Assembly (NCBI GenBank): GCA_903885375.1
Contig: CAISIK010000126.1
Span: forward strand, 1-55,459
Origin: an uncultured Pseudomonadota bacterium
Lineage (GTDB): Bacteria > Myxococcota_A > UBA796 > SXON01
Direction: 5' to 3'
Length of the DNA stretch: 55,459 nt
Position 1 is the first letter of the stretch; each line of letters opens with the position of its first letter. The notes beneath the pieces are model-generated. The model worked only from the letters and a program-made list of their open reading frames with translations, was not told the origin of the DNA and did no database searches. A program made the position numbers and the translations under genes. Below, one piece after another: positions 25,219-35,269 of this stretch.

Positions 25219-25479
25219 GTGGCGGACTGGTCCAATCGCTGGGAAGACAACGTCGGTGGAACGAGCACGGTCAACGCGAAGAAGGTCGGCTTCTTCGTGG
25301 ACAAGGAGTGCATCCTGTGCTCGGTGTGCTCCGATGCGGCGCCGAACAACTTCCGGATGTCCGACGACGAGGATCACGACATCTGCTACAAGCAGCCCGA
25401 AGACGAGGCGGAGCTCAGCCAGTGCCGTGAGGCCGCCGAGAACTGTCCCGTCGAAGCGATCGGCGAAGACGGTCAGTAG
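25219..25479 (+). CDS. Single-cluster [4Fe-4S] ferredoxin
   Basis: An 86-residue acidic electron carrier starting at GTG with a ggag site. The cluster ligands are CILCSVC (C-x2-C-x2-C, around residues 31-37) and the later Cys in ENCPVEAI near the C-terminus. This is the pattern of single-cluster Fer4_13-type ferredoxins. A 25-residue polar N-terminal segment precedes the fold. The redox partner is unknown. It converges on the tetrahaem cytochrome gene. Confidence 0.9.
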   Translation: MADWSNRWEDNVGGTSTVNAKKVGFFVDKECILCSVCSDAAPNNFRMSDDEDHDICYKQPEDEAELSQCREAAENCPVEAIGEDGQ

Positions 25480-25491
25480 GCGCGCCGCCCC

Positions 25492-25986
25492 TCAGCGGGC
25501 GTGCGCAACCTTCTCCCAGTACGCCTCGAACGCGAAGTCGGGCGAATTGGTCGCGGTGTGGCAGGCCACGCAGGCGGGCACGCCGCGCGGAAGCTTGCCG
25601 TAGGTGGACTCGGGCGCGCGAACGTGCGCGCCGCCCGGGCCGTGGCAGGCTTCGCAGCCCACGTGGTCGAGCGGATCACCGTCGCGGGCGGTGGCCCCAC
25701 CCGGATGGCCGAGGCCCGTCTGGTGGCAGGGGAGGCACTCGGGGTCGTAGCCGTGCTGCGCGTGGCGGAGGGTGTCGCGGGCGTGGGCATGCGCGGTCGT
25801 GCGCCAGACCGCCGCCGCGGCCGCATGGCAGGTCGAGCAGGCCTCGCTGCCCACGTAGGTGGCGCGCGCGCCGTCCACGCCGCGAAACGGGGGCAACGGC
25901 GAGACGACGGGCGCGCGGTCCGGTGCCGTGGCCACCGGGCTCGGGGGGAGGCACGCCCACAGGGGGAGCAGGAGGATCAGCACCAC
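25492..25986 (-). CDS. Tetrahaem cytochrome c (c554-like), lipoprotein
   Basis: The mature protein has four CxxCH motifs (CSTCH, CLPCH, CEACH, CVACH) within about 115 residues, spaced as in cytochrome c554-like multihaem proteins. I place the start at GTG 25986 (164 residues; a second GTG follows immediately). This gives a short hydrophobic signal and lipobox LWAC. The long upstream open frame is a shadow of the PLP enzyme. It likely carries electrons outside the inner membrane. It overlaps the 3' end of the PLP-enzyme gene by about ten bases. Confidence 0.87.
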   Translation of the reverse strand: MVLILLLPLWACLPPSPVATAPDRAPVVSPLPPFRGVDGARATYVGSEACSTCHAAAAAVWRTTAHAHARDTLRHAQHGYDPECLPCHQTGLGHPGGATARDGDPLDHVGCEACHGPGGAHVRAPESTYGKLPRGVPACVACHTATNSPDFAFEAYWEKVAHAR

Positions 25987-26951
25987 AACGCCGCCAGGCG
26001 CGCGGGGAGCTCGGGCAGCGCGGACCGGAGGAGCGGCGCCATCGGGCGACCGTTGGCGGTGGCCACGAAGAGGAAGGCGCCCCCGCCCGACAGCGCCCAC
26101 GCCAGCGCCTTCGCGCTGTAGACCGGGTCGACGGTGAAGCCGTGCGCCGCCGCCCAGGCCGCGGCGCTGCCCCCCGCCGCGGTGGGCACGCCATACGGGG
26201 AGGGCTCCGCGATGCATCGGAACACCGGCAGCCGCGGGACCTCCACCCCGGCCTCCTCCAGCACCCGGCGGGCCCGCGCGGACTGGGCGCGGACGAGCGT
26301 GGCGCCGAACCCGGTCACATCGACCGCGTGCACCTCCGTGGGCGCGCCGGCGAGGGCGAAGCCGAGCTGCAGCCCGGCGGCGGTGCCCCCGCTCCCCTGC
26401 GCGAGGACCACGCGGGCCGGCAAGCGAAACTCGCCGGCCGCGGCGCGCTCCGCGAGCTCCATGGCTGCGTGCGCCCAGCCGAGGGTGCCGGCGGCGTCCG
26501 ACGCTCCCGGGCCCCACACCGCCGGTCGCTCTCCCGACTGCACGCGCACCGTGGCGTAGAGCCGGGCCAGCCGGGCCAGCGCGTGCGCCCGGCTCCGCGA
26601 CGCCCACACGTTCTCGGCGTGGGCGTGCAGGGCCTGCAGGTTGGCTTCCGCGCCGGGGAGCCAGGGCTGCGGCCACGCCACGGCATGCACGCGCACGCCG
26701 AGGGCACGCCCCACGACCGCGGCGCTCACGAGGTGGAGGCCGCCTGCGGGGCCGAGCGTGATCACGTCGCCCGCGGGGCTGTCGGCGAAACACCACTCCA
26801 GCTTGCGGAGCTTGCTGCCGCCGATGTCGCCCCCGGCGGCATCCTCCCGCATCACCCAGGAGCCGCCCGGGAGGGGTTCCACCCGCGTGGGGGCCGCTCG
26901 GAGCTGCAGGGGGGAGCGCCCCAGTCGGATCGGCAGCTCCGCGGCGAGCAC
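25977..26951 (-). CDS. PLP-dependent ACC deaminase/D-cysteine desulfhydrase family enzyme
   Basis: A 324-residue fold-type II PLP enzyme. The Schiff-base Lys lies in DIGGSKLRKLEW (around residue 46). The phosphate-binding loop is GSGGTAAGLQLG, and the C-terminal region is DPVYSAKALAWAL. The family cleaves D-cysteine or 1-aminocyclopropane-1-carboxylate; motifs alone do not decide which. The start is a GTG just after the aldolase stop, since the upstream frame overlaps the aldolase gene. It is probably transcribed with the aldolase. Confidence 0.82.
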   Translation of the reverse strand: MLAAELPIRLGRSPLQLRAAPTRVEPLPGGSWVMREDAAGGDIGGSKLRKLEWCFADSPAGDVITLGPAGGLHLVSAAVVGRALGVRVHAVAWPQPWLPGAEANLQALHAHAENVWASRSRAHALARLARLYATVRVQSGERPAVWGPGASDAAGTLGWAHAAMELAERAAAGEFRLPARVVLAQGSGGTAAGLQLGFALAGAPTEVHAVDVTGFGATLVRAQSARARRVLEEAGVEVPRLPVFRCIAEPSPYGVPTAAGGSAAAWAAAHGFTVDPVYSAKALAWALSGGGAFLFVATANGRPMAPLLRSALPELPARLAALWC

Positions 26952-26955
26952 GGGA

Positions 26956-27807
26956 CTAGCGGGCCAGCGAGCGAAGCACTGCGTCGGCGATGGCGGCCTC
27001 GACGAGCGGCGAGGGAGCCATGGGTTGGGAGACGACGCGGGCCATGCGCAGGTTCGAGGCGGGGGCGATGCCCTGGGGATGGGGGTTCGCGCAGCCCGAG
27101 CAGCCGATGCAGGCCTTCGGGAGGTCGGCGCCCGGCGCATCGGCGCGGGCCACCGCCGCGGGGGGCCCGCCGTACCGCTTCAGGCCCATGCTGCGGAGGC
27201 GAACGGCCTCGGCCGGGTCGAGCTCCTTGGCGCCGCCGAGATCGCGCGCGGTCTTGGTGATGAGCGCGGTGTGCTCGACCGTTTCGAGGCGGCAGAAGGC
27301 TTCGAGCACGCTGCTACCGAGGCAGACGGCGCCGTGCGTGTCCATCAGTACGGCATCGTGCTCGCGCACGAAGGGGCGCAGATCGTCGGCGAGCTTGCGC
27401 GTGCCCGTGGTGGCGTAGGGAACGGTGGGCACCGTGCCGAGCGTGAGCACGACCTCGGGCAGCACGCACCGGGCCATGCTCACGTTGGCGATCGTGAACG
27501 CGATGGAGATGGGGGGGTGGGCGTGGATGACCGCCTGGCAGTCGGGCCGCTCCTCGTAGCAGGCGAGGTGCATCGCCATTTCGCTGGTGGGGTTGCCGCT
27601 CCCGCGCAGCTTCCGACCCTGCATGTCGATGACGACGAGGTCGTCGTCGGTGAGGAAACCCTTGTGACAACCTGCCTTCGTGCACAGGATGGACCCGTCG
27701 GGGAGGCGGGCGCTCAGGTTGCCATCCATCGCGACGAGGAGGTGCCGCTCGTAGCAAAGATGAGCAAACTTCAGCAGGTCTTCACGAAGTCGGCGCTCAG
27801 GGACCAT
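26956..27807 (-). CDS. Class II aldolase/adducin-family protein with Cys-rich C-terminal extension
   Basis: A 283-residue protein. Residues 1-195 are a class II (zinc) sugar-phosphate aldolase fold like FucA/AraD, with SEM around Glu76, HAHPP (His95, His97) and DTHGA (His158) as metal site and catalytic residues. The remaining 85 residues are extra compared with FucA and contain CIGCSGC (233-239), a possible metal or iron-sulfur motif. The substrate is unknown; lactaldehyde- or methylthioribulose-type chemistry is possible. It is divergent from the histidine kinase, with only 21 bases between starts. Confidence 0.82.
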   Translation of the reverse strand: MVPERRLREDLLKFAHLCYERHLLVAMDGNLSARLPDGSILCTKAGCHKGFLTDDDLVVIDMQGRKLRGSGNPTSEMAMHLACYEERPDCQAVIHAHPPISIAFTIANVSMARCVLPEVVLTLGTVPTVPYATTGTRKLADDLRPFVREHDAVLMDTHGAVCLGSSVLEAFCRLETVEHTALITKTARDLGGAKELDPAEAVRLRSMGLKRYGGPPAAVARADAPGADLPKACIGCSGCANPHPQGIAPASNLRMARVVSQPMAPSPLVEAAIADAVLRSLAR

Positions 27808-27828
27808 GGCGCTCTTAAGTATCCTCTC

Positions 27829-29696
<1,868 letters not shown>

Positions 29697-29700
<4 letters not shown>

Positions 29701-30449
29701 GGCGGGAGGGCACCACCGTCGTGGTGCCGCACCGGAGCGCCACGGACTCGCTCCGTCGCCTGCTCGTCGCGCTCGAGGGCTTCCGGGTGCTCGTGGTGGA
29801 CGACTCCGACGATGGCATCCCCTTCGACGTGCCACGCGTGCGCCTCGGTGGCGGCAGCGGGTTCGCGAAGGCCGCGAACGCGGGCCTCGGCGCTACGCGC
29901 ACCCCCCACGCGCTGCTCCTCAACGACGACGCCCTGCCCCTCGACGACTGCCTCGATCGCCTCCTGGCCCACGGGGGCCTCTGCGGTCCGGTGCTCGTGG
30001 GCCCCCGTGGCGTGGAGTCCACGGGCATCCGCGTGCGCGGCTGGGGCCGAGTGGTGCAGCGGACCGACCTCCCGGCGGCCGACCGCGAGGTCGATGCGCT
30101 CAGCGGCGCCTGTCTCCACCTGCCGGCGAGCGCGCGCTTCGATGAGCGGTTCCCCCACGGCGGCGAGGACGTGGAGCTCTGCCGCCGACTGGGGGGCGCG
30201 CGCCTCGTGGCGGGCGCGCGGTGCTGGCACGAAGGGGGCGCCACGCTGCCCCGTACCGGCGAGGAGGCCACGCGCAAGGCGATCGTGGGGCAGGTGTTGC
30301 TCTTCCCGCCGGGCTGGCGCACGGCGGTCGTGACGGCGCTGCACGTGGGTCAGGTGGTGCGGGAAGGGGGACCGGTTGGCCGCCTGCGGGGGATCGCCCG
30401 TGGGCTGGTCGACGCACGGCGGCTTCGCGAGGCCGCGGCGCCCGGATGA
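29697..30449 (+). CDS. Family 2 glycosyltransferase-like protein
   Basis: A 250-residue GT-A fold protein, short for the family. It has an N-terminal nucleotide-sugar region (TTVVVPHRSATDSLRRLL, VVDDSDDG), GFAKAANAGLGATRTPHALLLNDDA with the metal-binding DDA, and an acceptor region FDERFPHGGEDVELCRRLG. This resembles rhamnosyltransferase-type GT2 enzymes. It would add sugars to a surface polysaccharide or lipid. The GTG start overlaps the kinase stop, so expression is coupled to the sensor kinase. Confidence 0.82.
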
Positions 30450-30480
30450 ACGCAATCCGCCGGTCGGCGGACGATTCTGG

Positions 30481-30486
30481 TATGTT
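30481..30486 (+). promoter_or_regulatory. -10-like TATGTT, six bases before the start
   Basis: TATGTT lies exactly six bases before the GTG at 30493, and no Shine-Dalgarno sequence is present. This predicts a leaderless mRNA, as at 35258, 37987 and 48344. Confidence 0.45.
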
Positions 30487-30492
30487 GCGCCC

Positions 30493-31983
30493 GTGCTGCC
30501 GCTCCTCTTCTGCCTGGCCTCGTCCTCCGCGTTCGCGGCCTCCCCCACCCCCGTGTTCGTGTCCTCCTTCCAGCCGCGCAACGAAGAGTCGCGCGAGCTC
30601 GCGGCGTTGATCGAAGCGTTCGTGGCAGAGAAGCTCGAAGACCGCCGCGAGCTCCGCGTGCTGCGGGTCGAGGACAGCCCCGGCTTCGAGGACTACTCGG
30701 CGCGCGTCTACATGGACAGCTGCCCGCCCGGCGACATCGTAGGATGTACGTTCGTGGTGGGCGGCCGGGCCTCGGCGGGGTGGGCGGTCACCGGCTCGGT
30801 GCAGTCGCTCCTGAAGGGCACCCGGGTGGATGTGGACATCGTCGACATCACCGGGGCCCGCGTGGCCGTCAGCTTCCGCAGCGAGCTGGAGTCGGGCCGC
30901 GACGAGGCCTTCGCCGAGGGCGTGGCCCGCGTGCTCGTGGCGGCGATCGCGGGCGAGGTGGGCGCGGAGAAGGACATCCGGCGCAAGGACGGCGAGGAGT
31001 CCGAGGAGGAAGTCGCGCCCGACAAGGAGGCGGTCGCCGCCGAACTGTCCGCGTTGCAGAAGGAGCTTGGTGAGTTCACCACCACCATCCGGCGCAGCAA
31101 CGTGAGCCTTGGCAAGCCGAAGCTCACCGAGGCGGACATCGCCGAGAAGTCCACGGAAGAAGGCTCCAAGCCCTGGGAGCGCCTCGGCATGTCGGCCGGC
31201 GACTACCTCCGCTACCGCAACTCGGGGATGGACCTGCCCACCTGGCGCGATCGCTCCGAGGGCCGGCGCTTCCAGCTCATCGTTCGGGCGAGCGGCGGGT
31301 ACATCAACGGCCCCGTCGATACCGAGTACTACGGCCGCTACGCGGTGCAGGGCCTGCAAACGGTCGATGCCTACTCCGCCCAGAGCGTGGCCTCGGGCTC
31401 CAACGGTACCGGCGCGCTCGAGGTGGCCTTCGGGGTGCATCCGCTCGTGGATGTCGGCGTGCGCGTAGGCGTGGCCGGCGGGGCGTTCCGCTACCTCATC
31501 AGCCAGGAGAGCACCGACGAGCTCGACGATGGCAAGGTGCCCGAGTCCATCGATGCGCAGCAGACCAACCTGATCGTCGGTCCGCGCGCCACCGTCGCGC
31601 TCCTCCCCACGTCCACCATCCGTCCCATCTTCGGCTTCGGCGCCTACTGGATGCGCGGCAGCGGCATCGCCGACCACATCCTTCCCCCCGACGAGCTCGC
31701 CCGCTTCCCCGCGCAGGCTACCTGGCACCTCGAAGCCTTCGGCGGCGCCGAGGTGCGCATCAACGACGTGCTGGACTTCCAGGCGGCGGTCCCGGTGTCG
31801 TTCCTTCTGGACGATGGGGAGACGCAGGAGGAGCGGTACAGCCCCGTCCCCTCGCTCGAAGGCATCGAGCCCCTGCCCAGCCCCACGGCCATCGGAGTGG
31901 CCGTCACCGTGGGCCTCCAGGTGCGCCTCTTCGGCAGCAAGCCGCAAGAAGCGAGCACGCTGGACGAGACGGACGAGCCCTGA
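30493..31983 (+). CDS. Exported protein with coiled-coil middle and predicted beta-rich C-terminus
   Basis: A 496-residue protein with signal VLPLLFCLASSSAFAAS. Residues about 17-165 resemble a periplasmic domain with alternating strands (VFVSSFQPRNEESRELAAL, VVGGRASAGWAVTGSV). A highly charged helical segment (170-230, rich in Glu/Lys) follows. The last 270 residues have alternating hydrophobic and glycine-rich strands (ALEVAFGVHPLVDVGVRVGVAGGAFRYL, TIRPIFGFGAYWMRG). These suggest an outer-membrane beta-barrel or surface adhesion fold. No family is recognised. It converges on the sigma-factor gene. Confidence 0.7.
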   Translation: MLPLLFCLASSSAFAASPTPVFVSSFQPRNEESRELAALIEAFVAEKLEDRRELRVLRVEDSPGFEDYSARVYMDSCPPGDIVGCTFVVGGRASAGWAVTGSVQSLLKGTRVDVDIVDITGARVAVSFRSELESGRDEAFAEGVARVLVAAIAGEVGAEKDIRRKDGEESEEEVAPDKEAVAAELSALQKELGEFTTTIRRSNVSLGKPKLTEADIAEKSTEEGSKPWERLGMSAGDYLRYRNSGMDLPTWRDRSEGRRFQLIVRASGGYINGPVDTEYYGRYAVQGLQTVDAYSAQSVASGSNGTGALEVAFGVHPLVDVGVRVGVAGGAFRYLISQESTDELDDGKVPESIDAQQTNLIVGPRATVALLPTSTIRPIFGFGAYWMRGSGIADHILPPDELARFPAQATWHLEAFGGAEVRINDVLDFQAAVPVSFLLDDGETQEERYSPVPSLEGIEPLPSPTAIGVAVTVGLQVRLFGSKPQEASTLDETDEP

Positions 31984-31989
31984 GCGAGC

Positions 31990-32697
31990 CTAGATCCGGT
32001 TGAGCAGCCGCTGGCGCATGCGGGCCGTGCCCTGCTTGGCGATCTGGCAGGCGCGCGACTCGGTGACCGCCAGCTCGGCGCCGATCTCCTTGAGCGTGCG
32101 GCTCTCGAGGTAGAACTTGGTGACCACGATCCGCTCGCGCTCCGGCAGGTGCGTGAGCGCGGCGAGCATCTCGTCGGTGAGCTCGCGCTCCACCCAGGCA
32201 TCCTCCACGGTGGGCTCGTGGCCCGAGAGCTGGTCGCCGATGGTGGCGCCGCCTTCCTCGTCGAGCGGGGTGTCGCTGCTCACGAGGCTGAAGAGCTGGG
32301 CGGCATCGACCATCTCGTCGTAAGCCTTGGTGTTCAGCTCGAGCCCGCGCGCCATCTCGTCGCGGGTGGGCGCCCGACCGAGGCGCTGGCGGAGCTCGGC
32401 GCGCTTGGCCTCGAGCGCGTTGTGCTTGCGGCGAACGGCGCGCGACACCGGGTCGATGCCCCGGAGGTAGTCGACCATGGCGCCACGAATGCGCAGGTCG
32501 GCAAAGCCCTTGAAGGGCACGCCGCGCCCCACGTCGAAACGATCGATCGCGTCGATCAGGCCCACGGTGCCCACGCTGACGAGCTCGTCGACATCCACGC
32601 TGCTCGGCAGGCGGCGCGCGAGCCGGCCAGCGATGATCCTCACGAGCGCCACTTGCTCGAGGATGAGGGCATCACGTTCAGCGGGGGTGAAGGACAT
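31990..32697 (-). CDS. Sigma-28-family (FliA/WhiG-like) sigma factor
   Basis: A 235-residue sigma factor; the ATG is chosen at MSFTPAERD because the open frame upstream is Arg-rich and unlike the family. Region 2 is clear (VDVDELVSVGTVGLIDAIDRFDVGRGVPFKGFADLRIRGAMVDYLR). Region 3 starts AVRRKHNALEAKRAEL, and region 4 has LPERERIVVTKFYLESRTLKEIGAELAVTESRACQI. FliA drives flagellar genes, and WhiG-like factors drive development in other taxa. No flagellar genes are nearby. It is divergent from the RND exporter gene. Confidence 0.92.
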   Translation of the reverse strand: MSFTPAERDALILEQVALVRIIAGRLARRLPSSVDVDELVSVGTVGLIDAIDRFDVGRGVPFKGFADLRIRGAMVDYLRGIDPVSRAVRRKHNALEAKRAELRQRLGRAPTRDEMARGLELNTKAYDEMVDAAQLFSLVSSDTPLDEEGGATIGDQLSGHEPTVEDAWVERELTDEMLAALTHLPERERIVVTKFYLESRTLKEIGAELAVTESRACQIAKQGTARMRQRLLNRI

Positions 32698-32791
32698 CGC
32701 GGGTGCCACGATACGACGGCGGCGCAGGCTACGCAAGCCGCGCGCGGTCCGGGCCCGGCGCAACCCCGGCCGCCGCGCTATGCGCGCCGCC

Positions 32792-35188
32792 ATGTCCTAC
32801 ACTCCGAAGGGCGTCTATGGCCGCCTCGCGCGCTGGGTTCTCGGCCACAAGCCGGTGATGCTGGGAATCCTCGCCGCCGTGTCGCTCGTGTCCGCGGGTT
32901 TCAGCGCTCGGGTGCGCGTCGACAGCGACATTCTGCACCTCATGCCGAGCGAGGAGCCCTCCACGCAGGCGCTCGCCAGCCTCGACACGGAGGAGGGCGG
33001 GGTGAACGTGCTCACCATCGCCACGGAGGCGAACGACCCCGCCGAGCGTGATGCGTTCATGGCGGAGCTGCAGGGCCTCCTCGAGGCCGATCCGGACGTG
33101 GACTACGTGCTCTACCGGATCGATCCGGACACGGCCTTCCGCCTCGGGCTCATGTCGCTCACCGTCGAGGAGCTGGGCACCATTCGCGACCGCGTACACA
33201 GCGCCACCACGCTCGGATCGGCGTTGTCGAACCCCCTCATCGCCGCGAGCGTGCTCGACCTCGGCCCCCTCACCGAGAAGCTGAAGGCCGGCGGCAAGAA
33301 CCTCGCCCTCGTGTCCGAATCCGGCGTCGCCCGGATGATCGTGCGTCCGCGCGGGTCGGCCCACGACCTGCCCTTCGCCGAGAAGTTCATGGCGCGAGTA
33401 GACCGCATCCTCGAGGAGGTCGGCGCTCGCCACCCCGAGGTGCGCGTGGTGTGGAAGGGCGGGGCCTACCGGCACAACGTGGAGGACTACCAGGCCATCG
33501 TGCAGGACATCCTCACGACCACGGTCGCGAGCCTGCTGCTCGTCCTGGCGATCATCGCGGCGGCCTTCCGCACGCCGCGGGCGCTCGCCGTCATCTTCAT
33601 CCCGCTCCTGCTCAGCAACCTGTGGACCGTGGGCATCGCCGGCGCCACCGTAGGCGGGCTGAACACGTTCACGAGCTTCGTGAATGCCGTGCTCATCGGC
33701 CTCGGCGTCGAGTTCGGCGTGCACCTCTACGCGCGAGTGCGTGAGTGCATCGACGCCGGCGACTCCCCGGAGGATGCCGTGGTGCGCGCGTGGGACCTCG
33801 TGGGCGGGGCCTGCACCAGCGCCGCCTTCACCAGCTCGGCCGGCTTCGCGGCGCTGCTTTTCGCCCACTTCGCCGGCTTCCGGCAGCTGGGCTGGCTCCT
33901 CTCGCTGGGCCTCCTGCTCACGCTGGTGGCCGAGCTCCTGCTCATGCCGATCCTCGTGGTCTGGCTCGATCGCCGTGGCCCCGTGGTGTCCGACCAGGCC
34001 AGCCGCTTCCGCGGCCGCAAGCTGCCGGCGGTGTACCACCTCGCGCCGATGACGATCACGCTGCTCGGCGGGTTCACCATCGTGGCGGGCCTGTTCATCC
34101 GCAACGTGGAGTTCGAGTTCGACCTCTCCGAGCTCCGGCGCGAGGGCCTCGCTTACGCCGACCTCACGCCGCGCCAGCAGGAGTTCGCGCGCGAGAGCTA
34201 CGCACCGCTGGTGATCAGCTACGCCTCGGAGGCCGAGCTGGATGCGGCGGTCGAGCGCACGCAGAAGAAGGTGGCCGCGGGCCAACTCCCCGAGATCACG
34301 CAGGTGCTGTCGATCCGATCGGTGCTCCCGGCCGATCAGGAGGCGCGCGTGGCCGTGCTCCAGGACATCGCGGCGCTCACGCGCGACCCCAACACGGCCT
34401 TCCTGCCCACCAGCGTGCGCGAGAACCTCGAGCGGGTGGCGGCGGCCGACCCCCACGTGCTCACCTCCGACGAGCTCCCCCGCGGCGTTCAGCACGCCCT
34501 CGGCGCCCTCGGCGGCAACCACCGGATGCTGCTCGTTCCGGGCGGCAACATGTGGGACATGCGGGAGGCGTACCACCTCACCGAGGTGATGGAGCGCGAG
34601 TTCCCCGACACGGTCATCGCGAGCGAGTACGTCACCCTCGGCGTGCTCTTCCGACTCATGCAGCGCGATGCGCCCATCATCGGCCTCGTCGCCTTCGGCC
34701 TCGTGCTCTTCTTCACCTCGCTCGACCTGCGGCGGGTCCGCGCGGTGGCGGGTGCGATGGCGGTGCTCGTGGCGGGTGTGGCCTGGTGGGGCGCGCTCCT
34801 CGTGATGTCGGGCATCAAGATCTCGATGGTCAACTTCGTGGGCGTGCCCATCGTGCTCGGCATCGGGATCGACGTGATGATCCACCTCATCCACCGGCTC
34901 CAGGAAGAGGGGCCGGGCGGGATCATCAAGTCGCTCTCCACCACCGGATGGGCGAGCGCGCTCGGCACCTCCACCACGGTCGTGGCCTTCGCAGCGCTCT
35001 CCCTGGGCTCCTCGCAGGGCATCCGTTCGCTCGGCCTGCTGGTCCTGCTCGGCGAGGTGGCGGTCACCGTCGCTGGCTTCGTGCTCGTGCCGCTCGGCTT
35101 CGCCACACAGTGGGCGCTCACCCGGGCCCGCGAGTCCGGCGGCTCGGATGCAACGCCGCCGGAAGACCACGAGATCGACGGCAAGTAG
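32792..35188 (+). CDS. RND superfamily exporter (MMPL/HpnN-like)
   Basis: A 798-residue permease with two similar halves, each with one leading helix, a large periplasmic domain and a bundle of helices. The first bundle is near residues 225-400 (TTVASLLLVLAIIAAAF, GLNTFTSFVNAVLIGLGVEFGVHLYA); the second is near 620-780 (MVNFVGVPIVLGIGIDVMIHLIHRL). The GxxxD features of HpnN/MMPL transporters of hydrophobic lipids, such as hopanoids, are present. The cargo is unknown and no hopanoid genes are nearby. An in-frame ATG at 32780 is an alternative start. Confidence 0.88.
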   Translation: MSYTPKGVYGRLARWVLGHKPVMLGILAAVSLVSAGFSARVRVDSDILHLMPSEEPSTQALASLDTEEGGVNVLTIATEANDPAERDAFMAELQGLLEADPDVDYVLYRIDPDTAFRLGLMSLTVEELGTIRDRVHSATTLGSALSNPLIAASVLDLGPLTEKLKAGGKNLALVSESGVARMIVRPRGSAHDLPFAEKFMARVDRILEEVGARHPEVRVVWKGGAYRHNVEDYQAIVQDILTTTVASLLLVLAIIAAAFRTPRALAVIFIPLLLSNLWTVGIAGATVGGLNTFTSFVNAVLIGLGVEFGVHLYARVRECIDAGDSPEDAVVRAWDLVGGACTSAAFTSSAGFAALLFAHFAGFRQLGWLLSLGLLLTLVAELLLMPILVVWLDRRGPVVSDQASRFRGRKLPAVYHLAPMTITLLGGFTIVAGLFIRNVEFEFDLSELRREGLAYADLTPRQQEFARESYAPLVISYASEAELDAAVERTQKKVAAGQLPEITQVLSIRSVLPADQEARVAVLQDIAALTRDPNTAFLPTSVRENLERVAAADPHVLTSDELPRGVQHALGALGGNHRMLLVPGGNMWDMREAYHLTEVMEREFPDTVIASEYVTLGVLFRLMQRDAPIIGLVAFGLVLFFTSLDLRRVRAVAGAMAVLVAGVAWWGALLVMSGIKISMVNFVGVPIVLGIGIDVMIHLIHRLQEEGPGGIIKSLSTTGWASALGTSTTVVAFAALSLGSSQGIRSLGLLVLLGEVAVTVAGFVLVPLGFATQWALTRARESGGSDATPPEDHEIDGK

Positions 35189-35257
35189 CCGCTTCGGCGG
35201 GTGCGCCGGCCGATGGCCAGAAGCAGAGTCGCCCACCCCCACCGGGCTCTTTTGGGC

Positions 35258-35263
35258 TACACT
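35258..35263 (+). promoter_or_regulatory. -10-like TACACT, six bases before the start
   Basis: TACACT followed by CGCGGG and then the ATG at 35270. The arrangement is almost identical to that at 48344 (TACACC, CGCGGG, ATG). No ribosome-binding site is visible. Confidence 0.5.
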
Positions 35264-35269
35264 CGCGGG

